Of a stretch of 64,000 nt of DNA, positions 11,799 through 20,190 are shown piece by piece (the first letter of the stretch is position 1; the number at the start of each line of letters is the position of its first letter). Under the pieces are notes generated by a model that worked only from the letters and a program-made list of their open reading frames with translations, ran no database searches and was not told the origin of the DNA. Made by a program: the position numbers and the translations under genes. The stretch is from NCBI RefSeq assembly GCF_019285515.1, contig NZ_CP079095.1, positions 1,302,001-1,366,000 of the forward strand. Direction: 5' to 3'. The DNA is from Methylococcus sp. Mc7. Lineage in GTDB: Bacteria > Pseudomonadota > Gammaproteobacteria > Methylococcales > Methylococcaceae.

Positions 11799-11832
11799 CC
11801 TCTCTGCCCCAACCCACCGGTCTGACTCGGAG

Positions 11833-11860
11833 TTGTAACGGGACGGTAATCTTCGGTAAT
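11833..11860 (+). promoter_or_regulatory. Pho-box-like direct repeats upstream of phoB
   Basis: Three heptamers, TTGTAAC (11833-11839), CGGTAAT (11844-11850) and CGGTAAT (11854-11860), are spaced 11 and 10 bases start to start, the helical phasing of PhoB-binding boxes (consensus CTGTCAT with 4-bp spacers). They end 38 bases before the phoB start, suggesting autoregulation. The match to the enterobacterial consensus is partial. Confidence 0.55.
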
Positions 11861-11898
11861 TAGATTAGACGCGGTTTTTTAACGCTGGAATCCGAAGA

Positions 11899-12597
11899 AT
11901 GTCCGATATCAACGTGCTGGTAGTGGAAGATGAGGAAGCCATCCGGGAGATGCTGACCCTGGTCCTCGAACAGGCGGATTTCGCCGTGCACACCGCGGGA
12001 GACGTGCAGCAGGCCTTGAGCCGGATGGACGAACAGGAACCCGACCTGATCCTGCTGGACTGGATGCTGCCGGGAATCAGCGGCGTGGAATGGGCGCGCC
12101 GCCTGAAGAAGGACGAGAATTACGGCGACATCCCGCTTATCCTGGTGACGGCCCGCGGCGAGGAGGAAGACAAGATCAGAGGGCTCGACGTGGGGGCCGA
12201 CGACTACGTGACCAAGCCCTTTTCTCCGCGGGAACTGATTGCGCGCATCCGGGCGGTCCTGCGCCGGAGCAACCGGCAGGCCAAGCTGGACGGACGCATC
12301 GAGATCGGCGGCATTCTGCTGGACACCGACGAACACAGGCTCAGCATCGACGAGGAATCGGTGAACCTCAGCCCGACGGAGTACCGCTTGATGGAGTTTT
12401 TCCTGACCCATCCGAGCAAGGTATACAGCCGGGCTCAACTGCTCGACCAGGTGTGGGGCCGCAGCGCCTATATCGAGGAGCGGACGGTCGATGTCCATAT
12501 CCGGAGGCTGCGCAAGATACTTTCGGAACACGACCGGGAAGACATGATCCAGACCGTCCGCGGATTCGGTTACCGTTTCTCGACGCGGCCGGACTGA
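11899..12597 (+). CDS. phoB: phosphate regulon response regulator PhoB
   Basis: A 232-aa OmpR/PhoB-class regulator. Receiver domain residues 1-120: acidic pocket E10/D11, phosphoacceptor D54 in LILLDWMLPG, T84 and K106 in YVTKPFSP. The C-terminal winged helix (about 135-230) has the typical LSPTEYRLMEFFLTHP and RTVDVHIRRLRKIL. It activates phosphate-starvation genes when phosphorylated by PhoR, encoded three bases downstream. The upstream heptamer array suggests it controls itself. Length and motifs match PhoB closely; among OmpR-class regulators the pairing with a PhoR-type kinase makes the assignment secure. Confidence 0.93.
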   Translation: MSDINVLVVEDEEAIREMLTLVLEQADFAVHTAGDVQQALSRMDEQEPDLILLDWMLPGISGVEWARRLKKDENYGDIPLILVTARGEEEDKIRGLDVGADDYVTKPFSPRELIARIRAVLRRSNRQAKLDGRIEIGGILLDTDEHRLSIDEESVNLSPTEYRLMEFFLTHPSKVYSRAQLLDQVWGRSAYIEERTVDVHIRRLRKILSEHDREDMIQTVRGFGYRFSTRPD

Positions 12598-12600
12598 CGC

Positions 12601-13926
12601 ATGTTCCGGGCCTGGGCTTCCGAGTTCTTCACGATATTCTGGGTGGTGCTGGTAGCGGTCATCGCCGGCCGTATCGCTGAGGACTTCGGTTTCGCCCTGT
12701 GGGTCGGCACGGCCTTGTACCTGCTTCATCACCTGGTCCACGCCAACCGGCTGTATGTCTGGATGCGCGGCGGGCGGGCCGAGCGGATTCCCGCCGGCAC
12801 GGGGATCTGGGAAGAAATCTATTATCTGATCCACAAGCTGCGCCGCCGCAACAAACGGCGCAAGAAGCAGCTCATCCGCATGCTGGAGCAATTCCGGACG
12901 GCGACCTCGGCCTTGCCGGACGCCACGGTGGTGCTGGGCGCGCGGGACGAAATCGACTGGTTCAACGAATCCGCCTGCCGCCTCCTCGGCCTGCGCAAGA
13001 GCGATCTCGGCCAGAACATCGGCAATCTGGTGCGCTATCCGAAGTTCGCCGAACACCTGAAGAATTCCAGGGACAGCGCGACCGTCAGCATCCCCTCCCC
13101 GGTGGACGAGGCCCTGCAGTTGGAGGTCAGGATCGTCCCCTACGGGGGGGACTCCAGGCTGCTGATCGCTCAGGACGTGACGCAGCTTCGTTTCATGGAG
13201 CGGGTGCGCAGCGACTTCGTGGCGAATGTTTCTCATGAGCTCCGCACGCCTTTGACGGTTTTGAAGGGGTACATGGAAACCCTGAACGACGGCGGGCAGG
13301 ATCTCCCGGCGTCCGCCTACGGCAAGATGGTCCAGCGCATGGTGGAACAGACCGGCCGCATGCAGAACCTGGTCGACAATCTGCTGTCCCTCACGCGGCT
13401 GGAATCGGGCCCGCCCAAACCGGCGACCGTGGTTCGGATTCCCGTTCTGCTCGAGCGGCTGTGCAAGGAAGCCAACGTGGTGGAGGCGAGCGAGCACACG
13501 CCCGTGCGGCTGAGGCTCGACTCCCAGGTTTCCTTGCTGGGCAACGAAACCGATCTGCACAGCGCGTTCGCCAATCTGATTTCCAACGCGATCAAGTACA
13601 GCAGGCCGTCCGATACCGTGACGGTACGCTGGTCCCAGGAAGAATCGGGCTGCGCCCGGCTGGATGTCGAAGATACCGGCCCAGGGATTCCGAAAGAACA
13701 TATTCCCCGTCTCACCGAACGTTTCTATCGGGTCGAAATCGAAGGCTGCCGGAACAAATCGGGCACCGGTCTGGGGCTCGCCATCGTCAAACACGTCATG
13801 TCGCGGCATGACGCCGAACTGTTCATCGCCAGTGAACTCGGGCGAGGCAGCCGTTTCACCTGCCTTTTCCCGCCGAGCCGCGTGGTATCCGGGGCGGACG
13901 CCGGCCAGCCGGATCTTCCGGTGTAA
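12601..13926 (+). CDS. phoR: phosphate regulon sensor histidine kinase PhoR
   Basis: A 441-aa membrane kinase. The N-terminus holds hydrophobic segments within residues 8-45, followed by the basic RRRNKRRKKQLIRML linker that is typical of PhoR, a PAS domain (about 100-200; ALPDATVVLGARDEIDWFN), a HisKA domain with phosphoacceptor His near 212 in VSHELRTPLTVLKGY, and the HATPase domain with DTGPGIP and GTGLGLAIVKH. No large periplasmic loop is present, as usual for PhoR, which senses phosphate through the Pst/PhoU complex. No pstCAB-phoU genes lie nearby. It forms an operon with phoB. Confidence 0.93.
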   Translation: MFRAWASEFFTIFWVVLVAVIAGRIAEDFGFALWVGTALYLLHHLVHANRLYVWMRGGRAERIPAGTGIWEEIYYLIHKLRRRNKRRKKQLIRMLEQFRTATSALPDATVVLGARDEIDWFNESACRLLGLRKSDLGQNIGNLVRYPKFAEHLKNSRDSATVSIPSPVDEALQLEVRIVPYGGDSRLLIAQDVTQLRFMERVRSDFVANVSHELRTPLTVLKGYMETLNDGGQDLPASAYGKMVQRMVEQTGRMQNLVDNLLSLTRLESGPPKPATVVRIPVLLERLCKEANVVEASEHTPVRLRLDSQVSLLGNETDLHSAFANLISNAIKYSRPSDTVTVRWSQEESGCARLDVEDTGPGIPKEHIPRLTERFYRVEIEGCRNKSGTGLGLAIVKHVMSRHDAELFIASELGRGSRFTCLFPPSRVVSGADAGQPDLPV

Positions 13927-14122
13927 CCGGCCGGTTCCATTCCGGAACCCCCTTCTCTATCATTTACGCTGAAACTCGTTGAGTCGGCTTCAATTCCGCC
14001 TGTCAAGAAAATTCTATGGAAGTGGTGGGATTGTGGTTGCGCTGGGCTGTAAGGCTGTTTTACTATTGGACCTGTTGTTTTATCGCGCGTGACTTGTTGC
14101 ATTTTTGCTAAGGAGACGGGGT

Positions 14123-15169
14123 ATGATTAAACGCACTTTGATAGCGCTGGGCATGGTGGCCGCGGCGACTGCTTCGGTACAGGCCGAAGAGACTTTCATG
14201 GACGACCGCTGGTACATTGCGCCGGTCGCGGAGTACACCTATACGGGCCGTAGTCCAGGCATTCTTCAGCAAGCCTGGGGTGCAGGTCTTGGCATCGGCA
14301 AGATCATCAATGAATACTTCAACGTCGAAGTACGTCCATTGTGGAATCATTACGAAGGCAACACCGCCAATGTTGGGGGGCCGGAGAACCGTAACGCGGA
14401 TATGTACGGCGGTGTGGTCGACGTACAGTATTACTTTATGAGGGATGCGTTCCAGCCGTATGCTGTCGTTGCCGCCGGTGGTTCGACCTGGGGCTACAAC
14501 GGAAATCAACGTTCGACCCGTTTCCTGGGTGAAGCCGGGTTCGGTGCAAACTACGAACTGAACGACAACTTCCTGCTCCGCGGTGACCTTCGTTACCGTG
14601 CCAACGTGCTGGCGGACGATAACGGTCCCGGGGACCAGCACGGTTTGGTATTGAACATCGGCTTCATGGTACCGTTCGGTGAGAAGCCCCACGCGCCGGT
14701 GGCCGCTGCGCCGGTTGTGCAGGACACTTGCGAAACGCGTGATTCCGATGGCGACGGTGTGAACGACTGCCTCGACAAGTGCCCCGGCACGATGAAGGGC
14801 GCGAAGGTCGACAGCGATGGCTGCTTGATCCGCATCGAGCTCCACGGCGTCAACTTCAAGTACGATTCGGCCGAGCTGACCAGCAGCGCCAAGCGCATCC
14901 TGGACGAGACGGCGGAAAACCTGATCGTCTTCCCCGAGAAGCGCGACATCGAGGTCGCCGGTCATACCAGCACCGAGGGTACCAACGAGTACAACATGCG
15001 CCTGTCGATTCGCCGTGCGCATTCGGTGGCCGACTACCTGAAGGCCAAGGGTGTGACCAACCAGCTCTACCCGAAGGGCTACGGCGAGGAATACCCGCTG
15101 GTTCCGGAGCATAGCGAGGCGGATCGCGAGAAGAACCGCCGCGTGGAACTGATCTGGATGGGCGACTGA
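14123..15169 (+). CDS. OmpA-family outer-membrane protein with calcium-type (TSP3-like) linker
   Basis: A 348-aa protein. The signal peptide is about residues 1-21 (MIKRTLIALGMVAAATASVQA). Residues 25-190 look like an eight-strand beta-barrel with alternating aromatic strands (FNVEVRPLWNHYEGN, GGVVDVQYYFMRDAF). A thrombospondin-3-like calcium loop follows, DSDGDGVNDCLDKCPGT, then an OmpA-like peptidoglycan-binding domain (about 235-345) with FKYDSAELT and the LSIRRAHSVADYL motif. ATG 14123 has a ribosome site (AAGGAG) and is preferred over the in-frame TTG upstream. A strong terminator follows. It anchors the outer membrane to the wall; a porin role is possible. Confidence 0.92.
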   Translation: MIKRTLIALGMVAAATASVQAEETFMDDRWYIAPVAEYTYTGRSPGILQQAWGAGLGIGKIINEYFNVEVRPLWNHYEGNTANVGGPENRNADMYGGVVDVQYYFMRDAFQPYAVVAAGGSTWGYNGNQRSTRFLGEAGFGANYELNDNFLLRGDLRYRANVLADDNGPGDQHGLVLNIGFMVPFGEKPHAPVAAAPVVQDTCETRDSDGDGVNDCLDKCPGTMKGAKVDSDGCLIRIELHGVNFKYDSAELTSSAKRILDETAENLIVFPEKRDIEVAGHTSTEGTNEYNMRLSIRRAHSVADYLKAKGVTNQLYPKGYGEEYPLVPEHSEADREKNRRVELIWMGD

Positions 15170-15215
15170 TGCGGGGCCGGCTCCGGCCGGCCTTCCACAC
15201 AGCCCAGCTTGGCCC

Positions 15216-15247
15216 GCAAACCCGCCTTCCGGCGGGTTTGCTTTTTT
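15216..15247 (+). terminator. rho-independent terminator after the OmpA-family gene
   Basis: Perfect 11-bp stem GCAAACCCGCC (15216-15226) / GGCGGGTTTGC (15231-15241) with loop TTCC, followed by six T (15242-15247), 46 bases after the stop codon. All elements of an intrinsic terminator are present. Confidence 0.93.
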
Positions 15248-15337
15248 CGGCGTGTGCCGAAGAAGTACAATCGGCGTGCGGATACCCGCTTTGGGGAAAA
15301 CGCTTCTGCTGTCGATCCAACCTCACGAGGATATCAG

Positions 15338-16489
15338 GTGCTAAATAGATTTCCGGCGTACGTCGCCGCTTCAGTCCTGTTTTTTCATGCCGCAACGGCG
15401 CATGCGGAATTCGGACGCCCCTATCTGTTGATTGCGGGGTCGTCGACGATTTTTCCCTTGGCCAGTGCCGTGGCGGACCATGTTTCGGCTTCGGGAAAGG
15501 TGCGGAAGCCGAAAGTCGAATCGACCGGAACCGGTGGCGGCATCAAGCTGTTCTGTGAAGGGACGGGTCGGAACTATCCCGACATCGTACTTGCATCCCG
15601 GATGATGAAGAAGGTCGAGCGGGACGAATGCGGGCTCAACGGTGTGAACGAAATCACCGAATTGAAGATCGGCTATGACGGCATCGTCGTAGCCCAGTCG
15701 CGCAAGGACAAGCCTTTGAGCCTGACGAATCGCGACCTGTACCTGGCTTTGGCCAAGACGGTTCCGGATCCCAAATGCGGTGGCTCCTGCGACCGGCTGG
15801 TACCGAACCCCTACAAGAAATGGAATGAAGTCAATCCCGCTTTACCGGATGCCCCGATCGTTGTCTGGGGACCGCCTTTGAGTTCGGGAACCCGCGACAC
15901 ATTCGCCGAGGATGTGCTCGAGGCCGGCTGCGCGAGTTTTCCGGCGATGAAACAGATGATGCTGGCCAACGAGGCCAAGTTCAAGAAACTCTGTCAGACC
16001 ATCCGCGAGGACGGCGTTTACGAGAACGAGCCGGAAAGCGGCATCATCGGTCATGTCGAAGGAGGCCAGGGCCTGGGCATCGTCGATTTCGGCGTCCTGG
16101 CCAAGCACAAGTCCGAGCTGATCGCGGCTTCCATCGAAGGCATCGAGCCGACCTACGAATCCGTCAAATCGCAGCGCTATCCGGTGGGGCGCCCCCTTTA
16201 CATGTACATCAAACAGGCGCATTTGGGCCTTGCACCGGGCATGGAGGCCTACCTCAAGGAATTCACCAGCGACAAGGCATGGGGAGACGAGGGTTATCTC
16301 ATCGCCGACGGTCTGATTCCGATGCCGTCCGCCGAGCGGACCATCGAACTGGAGAAGTTGAAAGGGATCGTGGCCTCGGCGGAGCCCGCGGCAGTCAAGA
16401 ACGGAAAGAAAGCCGGAACCAAGGAAAGCAAGCCGGCCGGCAAGGCCAAATCCGCCAAGAGCAAGGAGTCCAGGAAGACGCAAGGGTAG
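15338..16489 (+). CDS. PstS-like phosphate-binding periplasmic protein with Lys-rich tail
   Basis: About 383 aa from GTG 15338, which has a GAGGA ribosome site and is followed by a signal peptide ending AATAHA. The mature part shows PstS-type signatures: LLIAGSSTIFPLASAVADH near the N-terminus, VESTGTGGGIKLFCEGTG, and DIVLASRMM. It probably binds phosphate for an ABC importer or for sensing, but no pstCAB genes are near. The C-terminal 30 residues are unusually Lys/Ala/Ser-rich (KNGKKAGTKESKPAGKAK), which is not typical of PstS. Its stop lies three bases before nadC. The closest alternative is another PBP-like protein of the PstS superfamily. Confidence 0.82.
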   Translation: MLNRFPAYVAASVLFFHAATAHAEFGRPYLLIAGSSTIFPLASAVADHVSASGKVRKPKVESTGTGGGIKLFCEGTGRNYPDIVLASRMMKKVERDECGLNGVNEITELKIGYDGIVVAQSRKDKPLSLTNRDLYLALAKTVPDPKCGGSCDRLVPNPYKKWNEVNPALPDAPIVVWGPPLSSGTRDTFAEDVLEAGCASFPAMKQMMLANEAKFKKLCQTIREDGVYENEPESGIIGHVEGGQGLGIVDFGVLAKHKSELIAASIEGIEPTYESVKSQRYPVGRPLYMYIKQAHLGLAPGMEAYLKEFTSDKAWGDEGYLIADGLIPMPSAERTIELEKLKGIVASAEPAAVKNGKKAGTKESKPAGKAKSAKSKESRKTQG

Positions 16490-16492
16490 GCC

Positions 16493-17335
16493 GTGAACCA
16501 GGTCCCCGTCGAGCTGAACCTCGACGACATAGAGCGCTATCTCTCGGAAGACATCGGCTCCGGCGATCTGACAGCCGACGTCGTCCCGGCGTCGGCTTTC
16601 GCCAGGGCCGGGGTCGTTACACGGGAGCCGATGGTCTTGTGTGGAAGGGCGTGGTTCGAGGCCGTTTTCCGGCGGCTCGACCCCGCCATCGAGCCGGTCT
16701 GGTTCGTGGAGGAAGGCGGGGAAGCCTCCGCCGGCACACTTCTGTGCGAAATCGAAGGGAACGCCAGGGCATTGCTCAGCGGCGAACGCACGGCGCTCAA
16801 CCTGCTGCAAACCCTGTCCGGCACCGCGACCGTGGCCCGCCTTTACGCCCGGGCCGTCGCGGGCACCGGCGTAAAGGTCCTCGACACCCGGAAAACCCTT
16901 CCCGGCCTGCGGCTGGCCCAGAAATACGCCGTGCGGTGCGGAGGCTGCCATAATCACCGCGCGGGTCTCTACGACGCCGTGCTCATCAAGGAAAACCACA
17001 TCGTCGCCGCCGGTTCCATCGGTGAGGCGGTGGCGATGGCGCGACGACTGCATCCGGACGTCATGGTCGAGGTCGAGGTGGAAAACTTCGCGGAACTCGA
17101 ACAGGCTTTGACCGCCGGGGCCGACCGGATCATGTTGGACAACTTCGAACGGAACGCCTTGAGCAATGCGGTCGCCGTCACCGCCGGGCGTGCCGAACTG
17201 GAAGTGTCCGGCAACATCGATCTGGAGAGCATTCGCGCCGTGGCGGAAACCGGCGTGGATTTCATTTCGGTGGGCGGATTGACCAAGCACCTCCGCGCCA
17301 TCGATCTGTCCATGCGTATCGTCTTTCCGGGGTGA
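16493..17335 (+). CDS. nadC: nicotinate-nucleotide pyrophosphorylase (carboxylating) / quinolinate phosphoribosyltransferase
   Basis: A 280-aa cytosolic enzyme of NAD synthesis that joins quinolinate with PRPP and releases CO2 to give nicotinate mononucleotide. Family marks: EDIGSGDLTAD near residue 20, LLSGERTALNLLQTLSGTAT, the substrate loop DTRKTLPGLRLAQKYAV with GGCHNHRAGLYDAVLIKENH, and VEVEVENFAELEQAL. The GTG start at 16493 stands three bases after the PstS-like gene, with AAGGGTAGG as a likely ribosome site, so the two are probably cotranscribed without obvious functional link. Length matches the family. Confidence 0.95.
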   Translation: MNQVPVELNLDDIERYLSEDIGSGDLTADVVPASAFARAGVVTREPMVLCGRAWFEAVFRRLDPAIEPVWFVEEGGEASAGTLLCEIEGNARALLSGERTALNLLQTLSGTATVARLYARAVAGTGVKVLDTRKTLPGLRLAQKYAVRCGGCHNHRAGLYDAVLIKENHIVAAGSIGEAVAMARRLHPDVMVEVEVENFAELEQALTAGADRIMLDNFERNALSNAVAVTAGRAELEVSGNIDLESIRAVAETGVDFISVGGLTKHLRAIDLSMRIVFPG

Positions 17336-17355
17336 TGCAGTCTCGTGGGCCGAGC

Positions 17356-17374
17356 CCCGGAGACGGTCTCCGGG
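17356..17374. terminator. inverted repeat between convergent nadC and sixA
   Basis: CCCGGAGAC (17356-17364) and GTCTCCGGG (17366-17374) form a perfect 9-bp inverted repeat around a single G, in the 41-base gap between two convergent genes. It could end both transcripts, but neither side carries a T run, so factor-dependent or merely structural use is equally possible. Confidence 0.35.
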
Positions 17375-17376
17375 AG

Positions 17377-17877
17377 TCACGGCGTGAGATGCCTTTTGGG
17401 ATAGTCGAAGAACTTCAGCCGTCCTGTGCCTTCCATGACGTGCGCCCAGCTGTCGACCGTGAATTCGATCGCCGCGATGCCGCAGGTGGGCATCTCTCCC
17501 AGGCTTTCGCCGGTGAGGCAGGAAGCGGCTTCGGACAGGTCGGGATTGTGGCCGATCACGTAAACCCGCTCGTCCTCGTCATTAAGCGCTTGCACAAGCT
17601 CCACGATGGCCCGTCTCCCCCCGAGATAGATTTGTTCCGCGATGACGATGGCGTCTTTGTCGTAGCCGACTTCCCTGGCGATCAGGCGGGCGGTTTTCCG
17701 GGCGCGCCGCGCGGGGCTGGAGACCATGCGATCCGGTTGCATGCCTCGGAACCGCAGCAGGCTTCCCATGAACGGGGCATCGCGCTTTCCGCGCTCGTCG
17801 AGAGGGCGGTCGCGGTCGGTGAGCGATGTGTCGCTCCAAGCGGATTTCGCATGCCGGATCAATAGCAGTTCTCTCAA
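17377..17877 (-). CDS. sixA: SixA-type phosphohistidine phosphatase (histidine phosphatase superfamily)
   Basis: A 166-aa protein of the SixA branch of the histidine phosphatase superfamily. The catalytic RHG-like motif is LLIRHAKSAWSD at residues 6-17 (His nucleophile in RHA), with SSPARRARKTARL and the second catalytic His in YVIGHNPDLSEAAS. SixA enzymes remove phosphate from histidine of phosphotransfer proteins. The start is a TTG at 17875-17877 preceded by GAGGAAAAGG; the frame is open another 345 bases upstream but without family similarity. It is convergent with nadC and divergent from opgG. Confidence 0.85.
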   Translation of the reverse strand: MRELLLIRHAKSAWSDTSLTDRDRPLDERGKRDAPFMGSLLRFRGMQPDRMVSSPARRARKTARLIAREVGYDKDAIVIAEQIYLGGRRAIVELVQALNDEDERVYVIGHNPDLSEAASCLTGESLGEMPTCGIAAIEFTVDSWAHVMEGTGRLKFFDYPKRHLTP

Positions 17878-18113
17878 AAGCCTTTTCCTCGCTCGGGACT
17901 GACGGCTGACGCTCAAGTTCAGGTAATTGGCGCCCCGTTGTATACTATGAATGGCACGATGTGCCAATGCGCGAGCGTTTTTATATCCAATGCCGCCGGC
18001 GAAGATACGCCGGGCGCTTTGACGGGCGTCGCCATATCCGTAGCTCTCCCCGCCCGGCGGCGTGCCGGCACTCAGACTGGTTTTTTGCAACTCTCTTGGT
18101 GAGAACGATTCCA

Positions 18114-19700
18114 TTGAACAGACGCACCGGGATGCTCCTGTATCTGTGCCTGGCATGGGCTGGCGGTATTGCACACGCAGGCCCGGCGAAACAATCCGCA
18201 CCGGTTCCGCTGCCGAGTTCAACCCCGCTGCCGCCGGCCGCAGAAGAGGACAGGCCCTTCGGCTTCGATGTGGTCGAGCAGCGCGCCCACGCCCTGGCGG
18301 CCCAGCCCTATGTCCGTGACGACGGCGGCGTGCCGGAGTTCCTCGGCAAACTGGACTACGACCAGTACCGCGACATCCGCTTCAAGGCCGACAAGGCGCT
18401 GTGGCGCGAGGAGGGGCTGCCCTTCCAGGTCCAGTTGTTCCATCGGGGATTCATGTTCAAGGACCGGGTCGTGATCAACGTGGTCAGCAACGGCGAAGCG
18501 ACCCGCCTGGCTTATTCGCCGGAATTGTTCGACTTCGGCAAGAACCCGGTGCCGGGGCCTCTCGATGCCGATCTCGGTTTTGCCGGCGTGCGGTTCCATT
18601 ACCCCTTGCGCCGCAACGAGGTTTTCGACGAAGCCAGCGTCTTCCTGGGCGCCAGCTATTTCCGTGCGGTGGGGTTGGGCCAGACCTATGGCCTGTCGGC
18701 GCGGGGGCTGGCGGTCGACACCGGGCTCACCAAGGCGGAAGAGTTTCCGATTTTCCGGGAATTCTGGATCGAGAAGCCGGCGCCGGGCGGCTCCGAACTG
18801 GTCATCCATGCGCTCATGGACAGTCCCAGCGTCACCGGCGCCTATCGTTTCGTGCTGCGGCCGGGCCTCGATGCCACCATGGATGTGACCCACCACCTTT
18901 ATTTCCGCCGCAAGGTCGAGCGCCTTGGGATAGCGCCGCTGACCAGCATGTTCTTCCATGGCGAGAACACCGACCGCTTCGCGGACGACTTCCGCCCCGA
19001 AGTCCACGATTCCGATGGTCTGCTCATCTCGCGCAGCAACGGCGAGTGGATCTGGCGTCCGCTGAACAACCCGCGCCACCTGCGCATCAGCGTGTTCCGG
19101 GACGAGAAGCTCACCGGTTTCGGCCTGCTCCAGCGCGATCGCGAATTCGATCATTACCAGGATCTGGAAGCGTATTATCATCGCCGGCCCACCTCCTGGG
19201 TCGAAGCCGTGGGCGACTGGGGCCCCGGTGCGATTTACCTCATCGAGATTCCGAGCGATGCGGAGAAATACGACAACATCGTTTCGTTCTGGGTGCCGGA
19301 TCAGCCGACCGATGCGGGCAAGGAAATGAGCTTCTCGTATCGGCTGCATTTCACTTCCGATGAGTTGATGGCGCCGCGTTCCGGCAAGGTCCAGGCGACC
19401 CGGATCGGCGCGGGCGGCACCAATGCCCAGGAAGCCGGCAGGCGCAAGTTCGTGATCGATTTCGCCAGCGAAACCCTGAAACTGTACGGCGAAGACGCAA
19501 AGATCGAAGCGGACGTCGGCACTTCTTCGGGCTCGATCCGGGACACCGTGGTCCACAAGAACACCGAGACCGGGGCTTGGCGCCTGAGCTTCGAGCTGGA
19601 GCCCGAGAAGGACAAGGACCCGGTCGAATTGCGCGCGGTGCTGCGCGCGGGCAAGGACGTGCTCACCGAAACCTGGCTGTACCAGTGGAGTGCCCAATGA
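18114..19700 (+). CDS. opgG: periplasmic glucan biosynthesis protein OpgG (MdoG)
   Basis: About 528 aa, exported: signal region LLYLCLAWAGGIAHA near residues 8-22. The OpgG/MdoG domain follows (FGFDVVEQRAHALAAQPY, FLGKLDYDQYRDIRFK, LFHRGFMFKD, FLGASYFRAVGLGQTYGLSARGLAVDT, FFHGENT), with the C-terminal beta-sandwich about 400-528. It shapes osmoregulated periplasmic glucans, probably adding beta-1,6 branches. TTG 18114 with GGTGAGA nine bases upstream is favoured; ATG 18132 is the alternative. Its stop overlaps the next start (ATGA), so the glucan genes are translated as a coupled run. Confidence 0.9.
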   Translation: MNRRTGMLLYLCLAWAGGIAHAGPAKQSAPVPLPSSTPLPPAAEEDRPFGFDVVEQRAHALAAQPYVRDDGGVPEFLGKLDYDQYRDIRFKADKALWREEGLPFQVQLFHRGFMFKDRVVINVVSNGEATRLAYSPELFDFGKNPVPGPLDADLGFAGVRFHYPLRRNEVFDEASVFLGASYFRAVGLGQTYGLSARGLAVDTGLTKAEEFPIFREFWIEKPAPGGSELVIHALMDSPSVTGAYRFVLRPGLDATMDVTHHLYFRRKVERLGIAPLTSMFFHGENTDRFADDFRPEVHDSDGLLISRSNGEWIWRPLNNPRHLRISVFRDEKLTGFGLLQRDREFDHYQDLEAYYHRRPTSWVEAVGDWGPGAIYLIEIPSDAEKYDNIVSFWVPDQPTDAGKEMSFSYRLHFTSDELMAPRSGKVQATRIGAGGTNAQEAGRRKFVIDFASETLKLYGEDAKIEADVGTSSGSIRDTVVHKNTETGAWRLSFELEPEKDKDPVELRAVLRAGKDVLTETWLYQWSAQ

Positions 19701-20176
19701 ATGCGGAGCCGGCGGCCGTTTCTGCGGCCATGGCATCGGAATCGACCGCGCACGCGGCCTCCGAGGTCGGGGAAGTCGTCAAATCGTATCTCCGGCGCCT
19801 TCGATTCCGGGACGCGGCCCTCATTGACAGGCTGGCCGCGGAATGCGTGGAACGGGCGCGCCGGCGCGTCGCCAGGCACGACTCCGCCGAGCTGTCTCGG
19901 CGCGCCATCGAGGAAGCCCAGCGGCGGCTGGATCAGGCGCTGGCGCGGGCGCTGGGCGTGAACGCCAGCCGCGAGTCGTCGTTGATCGCGGGTGCACGCG
20001 CCGCCTTGTTGCTGGGGGACTTGGGGATCGGTGCCGACGAGCTCTATCTGAATTCCTCCGCCAATCCGGAATTCGCGTCGCGCCTGCAACGGCATTGGCC
20101 TCAGGCTCAGCCGCCCGAGGCGCCGGTGGCGATGCAGCCGCAGAAGCTTCGCTTCTTTCTTTTCAAGTCCGTCTGA
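19697..20176 (+). CDS. unknown 159-aa protein between opgG and opgH
   Basis: I do not recognise this protein. It overlaps the opgG stop by four bases and ends 14 bases before opgH, so it belongs to the same transcript. It begins MNAEPAAVSAAMASESTAHA, then has a helical, Arg/Ala-rich middle (KSYLRRLRFRDAALIDRLAA, RRAIEEAQRRLDQALARALG) and a C-terminus ending LRFFLFKSV. There is no signal peptide or membrane helix. Canonical opgGH operons have nothing between the two genes. OpgH here starts close to its first membrane helix, lacking the long cytoplasmic N-terminal domain of E. coli OpgH, so this could be a detached counterpart of that domain; sequence similarity to it is not evident. Confidence 0.7.
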   Translation: MNAEPAAVSAAMASESTAHAASEVGEVVKSYLRRLRFRDAALIDRLAAECVERARRRVARHDSAELSRRAIEEAQRRLDQALARALGVNASRESSLIAGARAALLLGDLGIGADELYLNSSANPEFASRLQRHWPQAQPPEAPVAMQPQKLRFFLFKSV

Positions 20177-20190
20177 TTCTCAAGATCCGC

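Noticed and set aside
11860-13809. Long open frame antisense to phoBR
   Set aside because: Shadow of two certain genes; composition is typical antisense of GC-rich coding DNA (rich in H, R, Q, P).
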